Of a DNA stretch of 64,000 nt, positions 8,070-17,280 are shown piece by piece. Origin of the DNA: Streptomyces sulfonofaciens (GTDB lineage: Bacteria > Actinomycetota > Actinomycetes > Streptomycetales > Streptomycetaceae); NCBI RefSeq assembly GCF_014656295.1, contig NZ_BNCD01000004.1, positions 248,001 through 312,000 on the forward strand. The letters run 5' to 3'. How positions within the stretch are numbered: the stretch's first letter is position 1; each line of letters starts with the position of its first letter. The notes beneath the pieces were generated by a model. That model saw nothing but the letters and a program-made list of their open reading frames with translations. It searched no databases and was not told where the DNA came from. Made by a program: the position numbers and the translations under genes.

Positions 8070-9272
8070 TCAGAGGAAGGCGTGTCCCTCGCCCCGGTAG
8101 GTGGGCACCGTGCCCGTCACCCGGTCGCCCTCGACCAGGTGCAGCACGTCGAACCGCTCGCACAGCTCGCCCGCCTTGGCGTGCCGGAACCACACCTTGT
8201 CGCCGATCAGCAGGTCGTCGGCCGCCGAGCCGAGCAGCGGCGTCTGCACCTCGCCGGGCCCCTCCTGCGGGTCGTACGCGAGGCCCTGGGGCAGATGGGG
8301 CACCGGCAGCCGGTCGCGTCCCGCCGCGCCGGAGGCCGGATAGCCGCCCCCCAGCACCGTCACCACCCCCACGCCCGGCCTGCGGACCACCGGCAGTGCG
8401 AAGAGGGCGGCCGGACGGCCCCGGAAGGAGGTGTAGTCGTCGAACAGCCGCGGAACGTACAGCCCCGACCCCGCGGCGATCTCCGTGACCGCGTCCTCCG
8501 CGGCGGTGTGCTGGACGCTGCCGGTGCCGCCGCCGTTCACGAACTCCAGGTCGGGCGCCACCGCGCGCACGGCGTGCACGGCCGCCGCCCGGCGCGCCGC
8601 GAGTTCCCTGCGCGCTGCCATCTGCATCATCCGCACCGCACGCGACCGCACGGGCCGCCCCTGCACCCGGTCGCCGACGCCCGCCACGTGCCCCTCGTAC
8701 CCCATCACGCCCACCAGCCGGAACCCGGGCCGCCGCACCACCGACCGGGCCACCTCGGCGAGCGACGCCGGCGAGTGCAGCGGCGAGCGGCGGGCGCCCA
8801 CCCGGACACGGCCGCCGAACAGGCGCAGCGACGTGTCGAGTTCCAGACAGACCCGGATGGTCTCCCGGCCGCCCCCGCGCGCCCCGTCGATCAGCCGTAG
8901 CTGGGCGGGGTCGTCGATCATCACGGTGACGGCCGCCGCGAGCTTCGGATCGTCGGCCAGCTCGGCGTAGCCGCGGCGGTCCGCAGAGGGGTAGGCGAGC
9001 AGGACGTCGTCGAAGCCGGACCTGGCCAGCCAGAGGGACTCGGCCAGCGTGAAGGCCATGATCCCGCGGAACCCGTCCCTCGCCAGCACCCGCTCCAGCA
9101 GCGCACGGCAGCGCACGGACTTGCTGGCCACCCGGATCGGCTTGCCGCCCGCACGCCGCACGAGGTCGGACGCGTTGGCGTCGAAGGCGGCCAGGTCCAC
9201 CAGGGCGAGCGGCGCGTCGAGGTGGGCGGTGGCCCGGTCGTACCGGGCGCGGTCGGCAGACGGGGCTGTCAT
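8070..9272 (-). CDS. Amino acid deaminase/aldolase, alanine racemase-like PLP enzyme
   Basis: A 400-residue fold-type III PLP protein. The N-terminal TIM-barrel domain has the Schiff-base lysine in RVASKSVRC (Lys51) and strands ending in PLP-phosphate loops (FVNGGGTGSV). The C-terminal domain has GDKVWFRHAKAGELCERF, whose His and Cys resemble the metal site of D-threonine aldolase/D-serine dehydratase-like enzymes. The start ATG 9272 lacks a clear ribosome site, and a CAGGCT hexamer lies 6 bases upstream, so a leaderless start is possible. The substrate is unknown. It has no operon partner: neighbours are 100 to 300 bp away. Confidence 0.78.
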   Translation of the reverse strand: MTAPSADRARYDRATAHLDAPLALVDLAAFDANASDLVRRAGGKPIRVASKSVRCRALLERVLARDGFRGIMAFTLAESLWLARSGFDDVLLAYPSADRRGYAELADDPKLAAAVTVMIDDPAQLRLIDGARGGGRETIRVCLELDTSLRLFGGRVRVGARRSPLHSPASLAEVARSVVRRPGFRLVGVMGYEGHVAGVGDRVQGRPVRSRAVRMMQMAARRELAARRAAAVHAVRAVAPDLEFVNGGGTGSVQHTAAEDAVTEIAAGSGLYVPRLFDDYTSFRGRPAALFALPVVRRPGVGVVTVLGGGYPASGAAGRDRLPVPHLPQGLAYDPQEGPGEVQTPLLGSAADDLLIGDKVWFRHAKAGELCERFDVLHLVEGDRVTGTVPTYRGEGHAFL

Positions 9273-9568
9273 GACCGCAGCCTGCCAGAGCGGGTCGGCC
9301 GCGGATAGGGGCGCAGCGCGCACGAGGTTGCCGGCGGGCCGTTGACGGGGAGGGATTGCGGAGGGGTTGGGCCGGATCCGGGGAGGGCACGGGATGATAC
9401 GGACAGATCAACTCTGGCCTGCGGACCGGTTCTCGCCGCACCCTCATCAGCCCGTAAAGTGACGCGCACGCGGGGAGGGACGGCCGTGTTCCGAACGGCG
9501 TACGCCGGGTTTCCGCGCCAGGGCGGCGAACACCGGGGCTGCTGCCGGTACGAGGAAGCGGGGGGCGC

Positions 9569-11599
9569 ATGAGTACGGAAGCGCAGCGCTCTGCCCATCC
9601 GCGGCGCCCCGCGGCCCCGCCCGCACAGGACCCGCCCCCGGGACCGCCGCAGCCGCCCCCGGGACCGGCCGAGCCACCTCCGCCCCCGGCGTCCGCCCGC
9701 CTCCCCGACACGCCGCCCGCGCCGTCGGCGGCATCCGCCGCGGGCGCTCCCGCGGCGCCCTCCGAAGGCGGCCCGGCGACCGTGCCCGCCCCCGCACCGG
9801 GTGCGCCCGTCGCAGGGGCGACCCCCTCCAGGGCTCCCTCCGGTGCCGTTCACGCCCCTCCGGCCGCGGCCCCCGTTCCCCCTCCCGCGGTCCCAGCCCC
9901 CGTTCCCGCCCCTGCGGTCACGCGTGCGGCCGGAACGTCCGAGCCGCCCGGTGGCGCCCCGCACACGTCGGCGACGGCGGCGGGCGCCGCGCCCGGCCCC
10001 CGGCCCCCGGCGGTGCCGCCGCGGCCCGAATCCCCGCCACGGACCGGGCAGCCCCCGCGGCCCGGGACCTCGCCCGGCCCGGAGGGCCCCGCGCGGGCCG
10101 GCGCCCCGCCCCGGCGGGACGCGCCCCCTCGGCCCGGTGCCTCCTCCGTTCCGAACGCGCCCGCCGGACCCGCCGCCCCGCCCCGTCACGACCTGCCCGC
10201 CGGACCCGGCGCCCTGCCCAGCCAGGCCGGTCCCGCCCGGCCCGGGACGCCCTCCGCCACCGGCCTGCCGCCCCGGCCCGCGACGCCGCCGCGCACGGCA
10301 GGGCCGGTCCGGCCCGCCTCCGCCGCACCGACCGCGGGCGGCGGACGGACCACGGGCGTCCGACGTCCGGAGTCCGGGCCGCCCGACGTCCGGCGTCCGG
10401 GCCCGCCGCGTACGGACCCGGCACCCGCGGACCCGGCACCCGCGGACCCGGTACGCACGGCCTCCGTGCACACCGGTCCCGCGGGTCCCGCGGGTCCCGC
10501 GCGTGCCGGCGGAAGCGACCGGCCGGCGGCCGGCACGGGAGGTGCCGCGACCGCGGTCCCGCCCGGTGCCCCGCCGAAACCCGCCGCCCCGCCCGCCACC
10601 GCCACCGTCCGGTCCACCGGCGCCCGAGCGGTGCCCCGGCAGGGGCCGGGTGCGGGGGAGGCGGAGAGCAGGGCGCGGGACGCGGCCGCCGAAGCGGCGC
10701 GCGGTGCCGCGGCCGCGCGCCGGGCCGTGGGGGCCGTGGACCTGACACCCGGGCCCGGTGCGGGACGGCCGTTCGTGTTCTTCGCCCGGCCCGAGACCTT
10801 CGACGACAGCACCACGCGCCTGCGGCCGATACGCGTCCACGGGCTGCGGATGCCGCCGCGCGCGGTGGCCGCGGCCGCCTGCGTGGTGCTCGGGCTCGGC
10901 CTGATCGGCGGCGCCGTCACCGGCAGTTGGCTGACCGGCGACAGCTCCGCCGCCGCGGGCCCCGCACAGTCCTTCGCGGCCGCGGCCGACCTGTGGCACG
11001 ACACCCCGGTGGACCGGCTCTTCCCGCCGGTCGTGCAGGGCGACGGCGCGGGGCCCGGCGGCGCCGACCGCACCTGGACCAGGGCCGCCGTCGCCCCCGA
11101 CTCCGGCTGCGCACACGCCTTCGACCCGCTGCTGTACAAGGCGCTCGCCCCGGTCGGCTGCCTGCGCCTGCTGCGCGCCACGTACACCGACGCCACCCGC
11201 AGCCACGTCACCACCGTCGGACTGCTCTTCACCAAGGCCGACGCCGCCGCGATGCGCGCCCTGCGGCACCGTTTCACCAGCGACGGCCTCGACCGGCGCA
11301 CGGACCTGATGCCGCGCCCGTACGCGGCGAAGGGCACCGCCGCCGCCGGGTTCGGCGATGCGCAGCGTGCCTCGTGGACCGTGTCCGTGCTCACCGAGGC
11401 CCCCGTGGTCGTCTACGCCGTCTCCGGCTTCGCCGACGGCCGCCCCGTGCAGGACCCGCAGCCCGCCGCCGACGCCATGCAGCCCTCCGCCACCACGGCC
11501 CCCGCGCAGGCGGGGCTCGGCCACGAGGCGAAGGGCCTCGCCGACCGGATCGAGCGCGGCCTGCGGAAATCCGTCAGCACCGACACGGAGCGCCCATGA
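9569..11599 (+). CDS. Proline-rich membrane protein upstream of mycosin-like protease
   Basis: A 676-residue protein. Residues 1 to about 390 are almost wholly Pro, Ala, Gly, Arg and Thr, with short repeats such as PAPADPAPADP. A charged stretch and the segment RPFVFFARPETFDD follow, then one membrane helix at about 430-452 and an extracellular domain of about 220 residues with two cysteines (SGCAHAF, PVGCLRL). I recognise no catalytic motif. Its stop overlaps the start of the protease gene (ATGA), so the two are translationally coupled. Such protein pairs occur beside type VII secretion loci, but no EccB, EccC, EccD or ESX-type genes are in the window. The role is unknown; a protease partner or substrate is my inference. 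Confidence 0.75.
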   Translation: MSTEAQRSAHPRRPAAPPAQDPPPGPPQPPPGPAEPPPPPASARLPDTPPAPSAASAAGAPAAPSEGGPATVPAPAPGAPVAGATPSRAPSGAVHAPPAAAPVPPPAVPAPVPAPAVTRAAGTSEPPGGAPHTSATAAGAAPGPRPPAVPPRPESPPRTGQPPRPGTSPGPEGPARAGAPPRRDAPPRPGASSVPNAPAGPAAPPRHDLPAGPGALPSQAGPARPGTPSATGLPPRPATPPRTAGPVRPASAAPTAGGGRTTGVRRPESGPPDVRRPGPPRTDPAPADPAPADPVRTASVHTGPAGPAGPARAGGSDRPAAGTGGAATAVPPGAPPKPAAPPATATVRSTGARAVPRQGPGAGEAESRARDAAAEAARGAAAARRAVGAVDLTPGPGAGRPFVFFARPETFDDSTTRLRPIRVHGLRMPPRAVAAAACVVLGLGLIGGAVTGSWLTGDSSAAAGPAQSFAAAADLWHDTPVDRLFPPVVQGDGAGPGGADRTWTRAAVAPDSGCAHAFDPLLYKALAPVGCLRLLRATYTDATRSHVTTVGLLFTKADAAAMRALRHRFTSDGLDRRTDLMPRPYAAKGTAAAGFGDAQRASWTVSVLTEAPVVVYAVSGFADGRPVQDPQPAADAMQPSATTAPAQAGLGHEAKGLADRIERGLRKSVSTDTERP

Positions 11600-12819
11600 C
11601 CCGCCGGCCCGCCGCCCCGCGCACGGGACACCGCCGCACCGGGCACCTGCGCACCCGGCACCCGCGCACCGGCCGTCTGCGCGCCGCCGCGACGGTCCTG
11701 CTGGCCGCCTCGCTCGTCCTGCTGCCCGCCACCGCGACGCACGCCGACGACATCCGCGCCCAGGAGTGGGGCCTCGACGTGCTGCACGTCGACCAGGCAT
11801 GGGCGACCACCAAGGGCAAGGGCGTCACGGTCGCCGTCCTGGACACCGGTGTCGACGCCCAGCACCCCGACCTCGCCGGCAACGTGCTGGCGGGCAAGGA
11901 CATGATCGGATTCGGCGCCGGGCGCGGCGACCGGAGCTGGGCCCGGCACGGCACCGCCATGGCCGGCATCATCGCGGGCCACGGGCACGGCCCCGACGAC
12001 GCGGACGGCGTCGTGGGCGTCGCACCCGAGGCGAAGATCCTCCCGGTCCGGGTGATCCTGGAGGACGGCGACCCCTCCCGCAAGAAGGCCCGCAACACCC
12101 GCGGCGGCGCCCTCGCCGAGGGCATCCGCTGGGCCGCGGACCACGGCGCCGACGTCATCAACCTCTCGCTGGGCGACGACTCCGCCTCCGCCCACCCGGA
12201 GGCCGCCGAGGACGCCGCGGTCCAGTACGCGCTGGACAAGGGCGCCGTCGTCGTCGCCTCCGCGGGCAACGGCGGCGAGAAGGGCGACCACATCTCCTAC
12301 CCGGCCGCCTACCCGGGGGTGATCGCCGCCACCGCCGTGGACCGCTACGACATCCGGGCCGGGTTCTCCACCCGCCGCTGGTACGCCACGGTCAGCGCCC
12401 CCGGCGTCGACGTCGTCCTCATCGACCCCGACCACCACTACTACAAGGGCTGGGGGACCAGCGCCGCGTCGGCCTTCGTCTCCGGCGCCGTCGCCCTGGT
12501 GCGCGCCGCCCACCCGGGCCTGTCGCCGGCGCAGATCAAGAAGCTGCTGGAGGACACCGCCGGCCAGTCGCCGGCCGGCGGCCGGGACGACTCGCGAGGC
12601 TACGGTCTCGTCGACCCGGCCGCGGCCATCCGCGAGGGCGGCAGGCTGGGGCCGGACGGGCTGCGGGCGGCGTCCTACGGCGGGGAGTACTTCGGCCCGG
12701 GCCCCGACCCCTCCGCCCAGGGCGGCGCACTCGACTGGGCGGCCCCGGTCGCCGGGGGCCTCGGTGTGCTGCTGCTGGTCGCGGCCGTGCTGCTGTGGCG
12801 CGGCCGCAACCGCGCCTGA
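11596..12819 (+). CDS. Mycosin-like S8 family subtilisin, membrane anchored
   Basis: A 407-residue subtilase. The triad is visible as Asp83 (VLDTGVDAQHPD), His118 (RHGTAMAGI) and Ser289 (GTSAASAFV), with the oxyanion Asn in VVASAGNGG. The N-terminus is an unusual Arg/His-rich n-region made of TGH-like repeats, followed by a hydrophobic core and a cleavage-like ATHADD. One C-terminal helix (about 380-400) ends in RGRNRA, an arrangement shared with type VII secretion mycosins (MycP). It overlaps the proline-rich gene by 4 bp. No core secretion genes are nearby, so a stand-alone membrane protease is possible. Confidence 0.86.
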   Translation: MTRRPAAPRTGHRRTGHLRTRHPRTGRLRAAATVLLAASLVLLPATATHADDIRAQEWGLDVLHVDQAWATTKGKGVTVAVLDTGVDAQHPDLAGNVLAGKDMIGFGAGRGDRSWARHGTAMAGIIAGHGHGPDDADGVVGVAPEAKILPVRVILEDGDPSRKKARNTRGGALAEGIRWAADHGADVINLSLGDDSASAHPEAAEDAAVQYALDKGAVVVASAGNGGEKGDHISYPAAYPGVIAATAVDRYDIRAGFSTRRWYATVSAPGVDVVLIDPDHHYYKGWGTSAASAFVSGAVALVRAAHPGLSPAQIKKLLEDTAGQSPAGGRDDSRGYGLVDPAAAIREGGRLGPDGLRAASYGGEYFGPGPDPSAQGGALDWAAPVAGGLGVLLLVAAVLLWRGRNRA

Positions 12820-12901
12820 CCCGCTCCCCGGCACCGCCCGGGGCCGCAGCGGGGCGCTCCCCGGCCCGTGTGCCGCCCGCGCCTCCGGATAGGGTCGGGG
12901 C

Positions 12902-13696
12902 GTGCCGAAGAAGAACATCCCCGACGCCGGTTTCTCCGACGACGACGGCTCGGCCGACCCGGCCCTCGCCGCCGCGCTGGCCGCGTGGGCCGAGGACCGC
13001 ACCGCCGAGGAGCCGGTGCTCGACGCCCTCAGGACCGCCCGGCTGCTCGTCCCCGTCGTCGCCGTGCTCGGCGAACTCGAACAGCCCGGCGAGGAGGGGG
13101 ACGCCGGCAGCAGCGGGGCGGATCAGCCGGCGGGACGCGGCGCGGGACTGCGCCGCGAGAAGACCAGCGACATGGCCGTGCCCACCCTGAAGGCCGGCGG
13201 CCGTACGGCACTGCCCGCGTTCACCTCCACCGCCGCGCTGGCCCGCTGGGATCCCGCCGCCCGCCCCGTGGCCGTACGGCTCGGCCAGGCGCTGCAGGCC
13301 GCGGTGCACGAGCGGGCCGACACCCTCCTGCTCGACCTGGCGGGACCCGTCACCTACCAGCTCGCCGGGCCCGCCCTGCGGGCCCTCGCGGAGGGCCGCA
13401 GCGCCGCGGACCCGCTGCGCGACCCCGCCGTGCGCGCGGCCGTGCGCACCGCCGTCGCCGCAGAGCCCGCGGTCGCCACGGCCCACCTCGGCCCGGGCAG
13501 TGCCGACGGCACCCTCGTCCTCGTGCTCGAAGCCGCCGAGGGACCGGCCGCGCAGGGCGCACTCGGCTCCCTCGCCCGGCGGCTGGCCGCCGACGAGACG
13601 CTCAGGGCCCGCCTGGTGCACGGCCTGGACCTCGCGGTCCTGCCGATCGGAGCCAGGCCGCCGGGAGAACCGCTGTACGAGCGGGTGCGGGGGTAG
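12902..13696 (+). CDS. SseB-family protein
   Basis: A 264-residue soluble protein. The N-terminal half matches the SseB domain layout: a disordered acidic start (DAGFSDDDG), a helix LAAALAAWAED, the LLVPVVAVLGE strand, then MAVPTLKAGGRTALPAFTS with the typical ALARW segment. The C-terminal half is an Ala-rich alpha/beta region. GTG 12902 has no ribosome site, and TAGGGT ends 6 bases upstream, fitting a leaderless transcript. SseB-like proteins in actinobacteria have no settled function. The gene is 82 bp after the mycosin gene. Confidence 0.8.
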   Translation: MPKKNIPDAGFSDDDGSADPALAAALAAWAEDRTAEEPVLDALRTARLLVPVVAVLGELEQPGEEGDAGSSGADQPAGRGAGLRREKTSDMAVPTLKAGGRTALPAFTSTAALARWDPAARPVAVRLGQALQAAVHERADTLLLDLAGPVTYQLAGPALRALAEGRSAADPLRDPAVRAAVRTAVAAEPAVATAHLGPGSADGTLVLVLEAAEGPAAQGALGSLARRLAADETLRARLVHGLDLAVLPIGARPPGEPLYERVRG

Positions 13697-13840
13697 CGGC
13701 GCCCGCCGCACCCGGGCCGGAACGGCGCAGGCGCCGGGCCCGCGCCGCCACGGCCAGGCCCGGTCCCGCCCGCGGCCGGCGGGCGCGCGCCCCGGTTCGG
13801 CTCCGGCCCGGCCGGGCGGCGCGCGGCCCGAGGGCCCCGC

Positions 13841-14233
13841 TCAGCCGAAGACCGGACCCGTGTACTTCTCCCCGGGGCCCTGCCCCGGTTCGTCCGGCGC
13901 GGCCGACGCCTCGCGGAACGCCAGTTGGAGCGACCTGAGGCCGTCGCGCAGCGGAGCCGCGTGGAAGGGGCTGATCTCGGGGCCGCCCGCGTCGACCAGG
14001 CCCGCCAGCGCGTGGATCAGCTTGCGCGCCTCGTCCAGGTCCTTGTGGTGCTCGCCGCCCTCGGCGAGTCCCAGGGCGACCGCCGCGGCACTCATCAGGT
14101 GCACCGCCACCGTGGTGATCACCTCCACGGCGGGTACGTCCGCGATGTCGCGGGTGATCGTGTCGAAGTCGGGGGCTCCCGGGGCGCCGTCGGGTGCGTC
14201 CGCGGCCTGCGGGGGAGGGGTGGCGTCAGTCAT
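13841..14233 (-). CDS. DUF1844 family protein
   Basis: About 130 residues. The central segment VITTVAVHLMSAAAVALGL followed by LDEARKLIHALAGL is typical of DUF1844, a small helical family conserved in actinobacteria and usually encoded next to infC. The acidic N-terminus and Pro/Gly-rich C-terminus look disordered. The start ATG 14233 is chosen because the conserved part begins soon after; 14 upstream codons are open but unconvincing. It is divergent from infC. The function is unknown. Confidence 0.8.
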   Translation of the reverse strand: MTDATPPPQAADAPDGAPGAPDFDTITRDIADVPAVEVITTVAVHLMSAAAVALGLAEGGEHHKDLDEARKLIHALAGLVDAGGPEISPFHAAPLRDGLRSLQLAFREASAAPDEPGQGPGEKYTGPVFG

Positions 14234-14362
14234 GGCCCCACACCATAGGCCCCGCCGGTTGCCCGCAGTCACCACCGAGACCGGCCCCGTGGCGGTGCGG
14301 GGCCCCGGGTGCCCCGGCGGGCGCCGCGTGGCCCGGTCCGTGAAGGAACCCCGGTCCCGCGG

Positions 14363-14392
14363 TTAGCCGGACGGGCCCGAAGGTGCTAACCT
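14363..14392 (+). promoter_or_regulatory. Candidate infC promoter
   Basis: TTAGCC and TAACCT are separated by 18 bp. The -10 fits TANNNT; the -35 is weak. If used, the transcript starts near 14399 and has a leader of about 300 nt before infC. The position is inferred from the pattern only. Confidence 0.4.
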
Positions 14393-14398
14393 TGTGTG

Positions 14399-14696
14399 AC
14401 GACCGGCTGGACACATCCTGCAGAGCCTGTAGATCCAGGTGTCCGGCCCGCAAGTGGAGGCTCCGATCTCCCACCTGGCCGTCCGTTGGACGGCGGGTCA
14501 CCGGTCAGGCGGCAGCGTCCCCGACGCCCGCCCGACGCGCCCCGCGGTCAGCGGCGGTGCTCCGGTAGTGACAGGAGCCCTGCATGCGATCGTCCGGGGC
14601 ATTTTTCATGGCTCGGCGCGGTTAGGTCATAAAGACACACATACGTTTGCGCGGCTGTCCGCCAGATAAGCCGCGTGGTGCTACCGAGGAGGATCC
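14399..14696 (+). promoter_or_regulatory. Structured leader of the infC-rpmI-rplT operon
   Basis: The approximately 300-nt leader holds several hairpins. GGACAC pairs with GTGTCC (14410-14439 region), CCGTCC pairs with GGACGG around a GTT loop (14479-14493), and GCCCTG pairs with CGGGGC (14577-14600) ahead of ATTTTT. CGCGGCT pairs with AGCCGCG (14650-14675), ending 9 bases before the AGGAGG ribosome site. Translation-factor and r-protein operons are often controlled by leader RNA in other bacteria. An attenuator role here is inferred from the structures. Confidence 0.6.
14577..14606 (+). terminator. Attenuator-like hairpin with T-tract in the infC leader
   Basis: The stem GCCCTG/CGGGGC (one G-U pair, 12-nt loop) is followed directly by ATTTTT. 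A T-run is rare in this genome, where most terminators lack one. Lying about 90 bp before infC, it could end transcription early and so regulate the operon. Confidence 0.5.
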
Positions 14697-15332
14697 ATCA
14701 GCGCCGAGCCCCGCATCAACGACCGGATTCGCGTTCCCGAGGTGCGACTTGTCGGTCCCAGTGGCGAGCAGGTCGGGATCGTTCCGCTTGCCAAGGCCCT
14801 GGAGCTTGCGCAGGAGTACGACCTCGACCTGGTCGAGGTCGCGGCGAACGCCCGTCCGCCCGTCTGCAAGCTCATGGACTACGGGAAGTTCAAGTACGAG
14901 TCGGCCATGAAGGCCCGTGAGGCGCGCAAGAACCAGGCGCACACGGTCATCAAGGAGATGAAGCTCCGGCCGAAGATCGACCCGCACGACTACGACACCA
15001 AGAAGGGTCACGTCGTCCGGTTCCTCAAGCAGGGCGACAAGGTCAAGATCACGATCATGTTCCGTGGACGCGAGCAGTCCCGGCCGGAGCTCGGCTACCG
15101 GCTGCTGCAGCGGCTCGCGGAGGACGTCCAGGAACTCGGCTTCGTCGAGTCGAATCCGAAGCAGGACGGCCGGAACATGATCATGGTTCTCGGTCCGCAC
15201 AAGAAGAAGACCGAGGCGATGGCCGAGGCCCGCGAGGCCCAGGCGGCCCGTAAGGCAGACGCGAAGGCCCACCCGGGCCGCTCGCAGAACTCCGCCGACG
15301 AGGCCCCTGCCGAGGCCCCCGCCGAGGCCTGA
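14697..15332 (+). CDS. infC: Translation initiation factor IF-3
   Basis: A 211-residue IF-3, which binds the 30S subunit, prevents early 50S joining and proofreads initiation. The N-domain runs from [15 protein letters not shown] to [13 protein letters not shown], the linker helix is rich in Lys/Arg, and the C-domain ends near NMIMVLGP. An Ala/Glu-rich tail follows. The start is ATC 14697: an in-frame TAA at 14667 blocks longer versions, no ATG, GTG, CTG or TTG lies between, and AGGAGG ends 4 bases upstream. The later GTG 14742 would delete the conserved RINDRIR segment. Non-AUG starts are known for infC and allow IF-3 to repress its own translation. First gene of infC-rpmI-rplT. Confidence 0.95.
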   Translation: MSAEPRINDRIRVPEVRLVGPSGEQVGIVPLAKALELAQEYDLDLVEVAANARPPVCKLMDYGKFKYESAMKAREARKNQAHTVIKEMKLRPKIDPHDYDTKKGHVVRFLKQGDKVKITIMFRGREQSRPELGYRLLQRLAEDVQELGFVESNPKQDGRNMIMVLGPHKKKTEAMAEAREAQAARKADAKAHPGRSQNSADEAPAEAPAEA

Positions 15333-15410
15333 CCCCCCGTATGTCTCCCACGCCCTTGAACGCGGTGGGGCGACTCCTGGGACGACAACCGACAGATCCG
15401 ACGCTCTCGT

Positions 15411-15435
15411 ATGCCCGGCCCGGTGGACCGGGCAT
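15411..15435 (+). other. Hairpin upstream of rpmI
   Basis: ATGCCCGG pairs with CCGGGCAT around a 9-nt loop, 17 bases before the rpmI ribosome site GAGGAG. It could be an r-protein or processing signal within the operon; this is inferred from pairing alone. Confidence 0.45.
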
Positions 15436-15468
15436 CGGAGCGCCACACGACGAGGAGAGTACGGCGCC

Positions 15469-15663
15469 ATGCCGAAGAACAAGACGCACAGCGGTGCCAG
15501 CAAGCGCTTCAAGGTCACCGGCTCCGGCAAGGTGCTCCGCGAGCGCGCCGGCAAGCGCCACCTGCTTGAGCACAAGTCGTCCCGTCTGACTCGGCGCCTG
15601 ACCGGCAACGCCGAGATGGCCCCGGCCGACGCCAAGAAGATCAAGAAGCTTCTCGGCAAGTGA
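15469..15663 (+). CDS. rpmI: 50S ribosomal protein L35
   Basis: A 64-residue L35 with the family start [14 protein letters not shown] and a highly basic body ([14 protein letters not shown]). It ends in IKKLLGK. It has the full usual family length. ATG 15469 has GAGGAG 11 bases upstream. It lies between infC and rplT, the order conserved in most bacteria. L35 is a late-assembly 50S protein near L15. Confidence 0.97.
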   Translation: MPKNKTHSGASKRFKVTGSGKVLRERAGKRHLLEHKSSRLTRRLTGNAEMAPADAKKIKKLLGK

Positions 15664-15664
15664 C

Positions 15665-15691
15665 GCCGCGGCCCCCGAGGGGCCGCGCGGC
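15665..15691 (+). other. Hairpin between rpmI and rplT
   Basis: GGCCCC pairs with GGGGCC around a CGA loop, extended by GCCGC/GCGGC across a 2-nt bulge, starting just after the rpmI stop. There is no T-tract. It may tune rplT expression or stabilise the 3' end of rpmI; it is not a clear terminator because rplT belongs to the same operon. Confidence 0.45.
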
Positions 15692-15767
15692 ATCAGGACC
15701 GGGACCCAGCCGATTCCGGGCCGGTGAGTGAAGGACAGCAACCGGCCCCGCTACAAGGAGTTAACAA

Positions 15768-16151
15768 GTGGCACGCGTCAAGCGGGCAGTCAACGCCCAC
15801 AAGAAGCGCCGGGCGATCCTTGAGCAGGCCAGCGGCTACCGCGGCCAGCGCTCTCGCCTCTACCGCAAGGCGAAGGAGCAGGTCACCCACTCCCTCGTCT
15901 ACAACTACAACGACCGCAAGAAGCGCAAGGGCGACTTCCGGCAGCTCTGGATCCAGCGGATCAACGCCGCGGCCCGCGCCAACGGCATGACGTACAACCG
16001 CTTCATCCAGGGGCTGAAGGCCGCGAACATCGAGGTGGACCGCAAGATCCTCGCCGATCTCGCCGTCAACGACGCCCCGGCGTTCGCCGCACTCGTCGAG
16101 GCCGCGCAGAAGGCGCTGCCGAGCGATGTGAACGCCCCCAAGGCGGCGTGA
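15768..16151 (+). CDS. rplT: 50S ribosomal protein L20
   Basis: A 127-residue L20. The long basic N-terminal helix is visible ([37 protein letters not shown]), then the globular domain with [20 protein letters not shown] and [12 protein letters not shown] 15768 has AAGGAG 9 bases upstream. L20 starts 50S assembly on 23S rRNA, and in E. coli and Bacillus it represses its own operon. The gene is the last of infC-rpmI-rplT and is followed by a strong terminator. Confidence 0.97.
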   Translation: MARVKRAVNAHKKRRAILEQASGYRGQRSRLYRKAKEQVTHSLVYNYNDRKKRKGDFRQLWIQRINAAARANGMTYNRFIQGLKAANIEVDRKILADLAVNDAPAFAALVEAAQKALPSDVNAPKAA

Positions 16152-16184
16152 CCACCCCGCCTCGGCGCTAGCCGACGCATCCCG

Positions 16185-16213
16185 GACCCGTGGGCTTCTG
16201 GCCTACGGGTCCG
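16185..16213 (+). terminator. Terminator of the infC-rpmI-rplT operon
   Basis: The 12-bp stem GGACCCGTGGGC/GCCTACGGGTCC (one G-U pair) with loop TTCTG is followed by GCTTGT. It lies 34 bp after the rplT stop. Confidence 0.8.
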
Positions 16214-16300
16214 CTTGTATGGGACCGGCCCCACGAGCCCCGCCCGTCCTCCTCGGCACGGCCCATCACCGTTCGTGGTTCGTCGTTCGCTGTCGTGCCT

Positions 16301-16335
16301 TGCTGTTCGCTGTTGTTCGCTGTTGTTCGCTGTGT
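16301..16335 (+). repeat. Short TGTTGTTCGC tandem repeats
   Basis: Two perfect 10-bp units (16311-16330) are flanked by near copies TGCTGTTCGC and TGTGTTCGTC. Their T content stands out from the surrounding GC-rich sequence. They lie between the rplT terminator and the methyltransferase start and could make the spacer length variable between strains. Confidence 0.7.
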
Positions 16336-16359
16336 TCGTCCTCGCACCGAAGGTGGCCC

Positions 16360-17226
<867 letters not shown>

Positions 17227-17280
17227 TAGGGTGGCGGGCTCAGGGGCCCACCGCGCCGACTAGGGAGATGGGATACGGGG

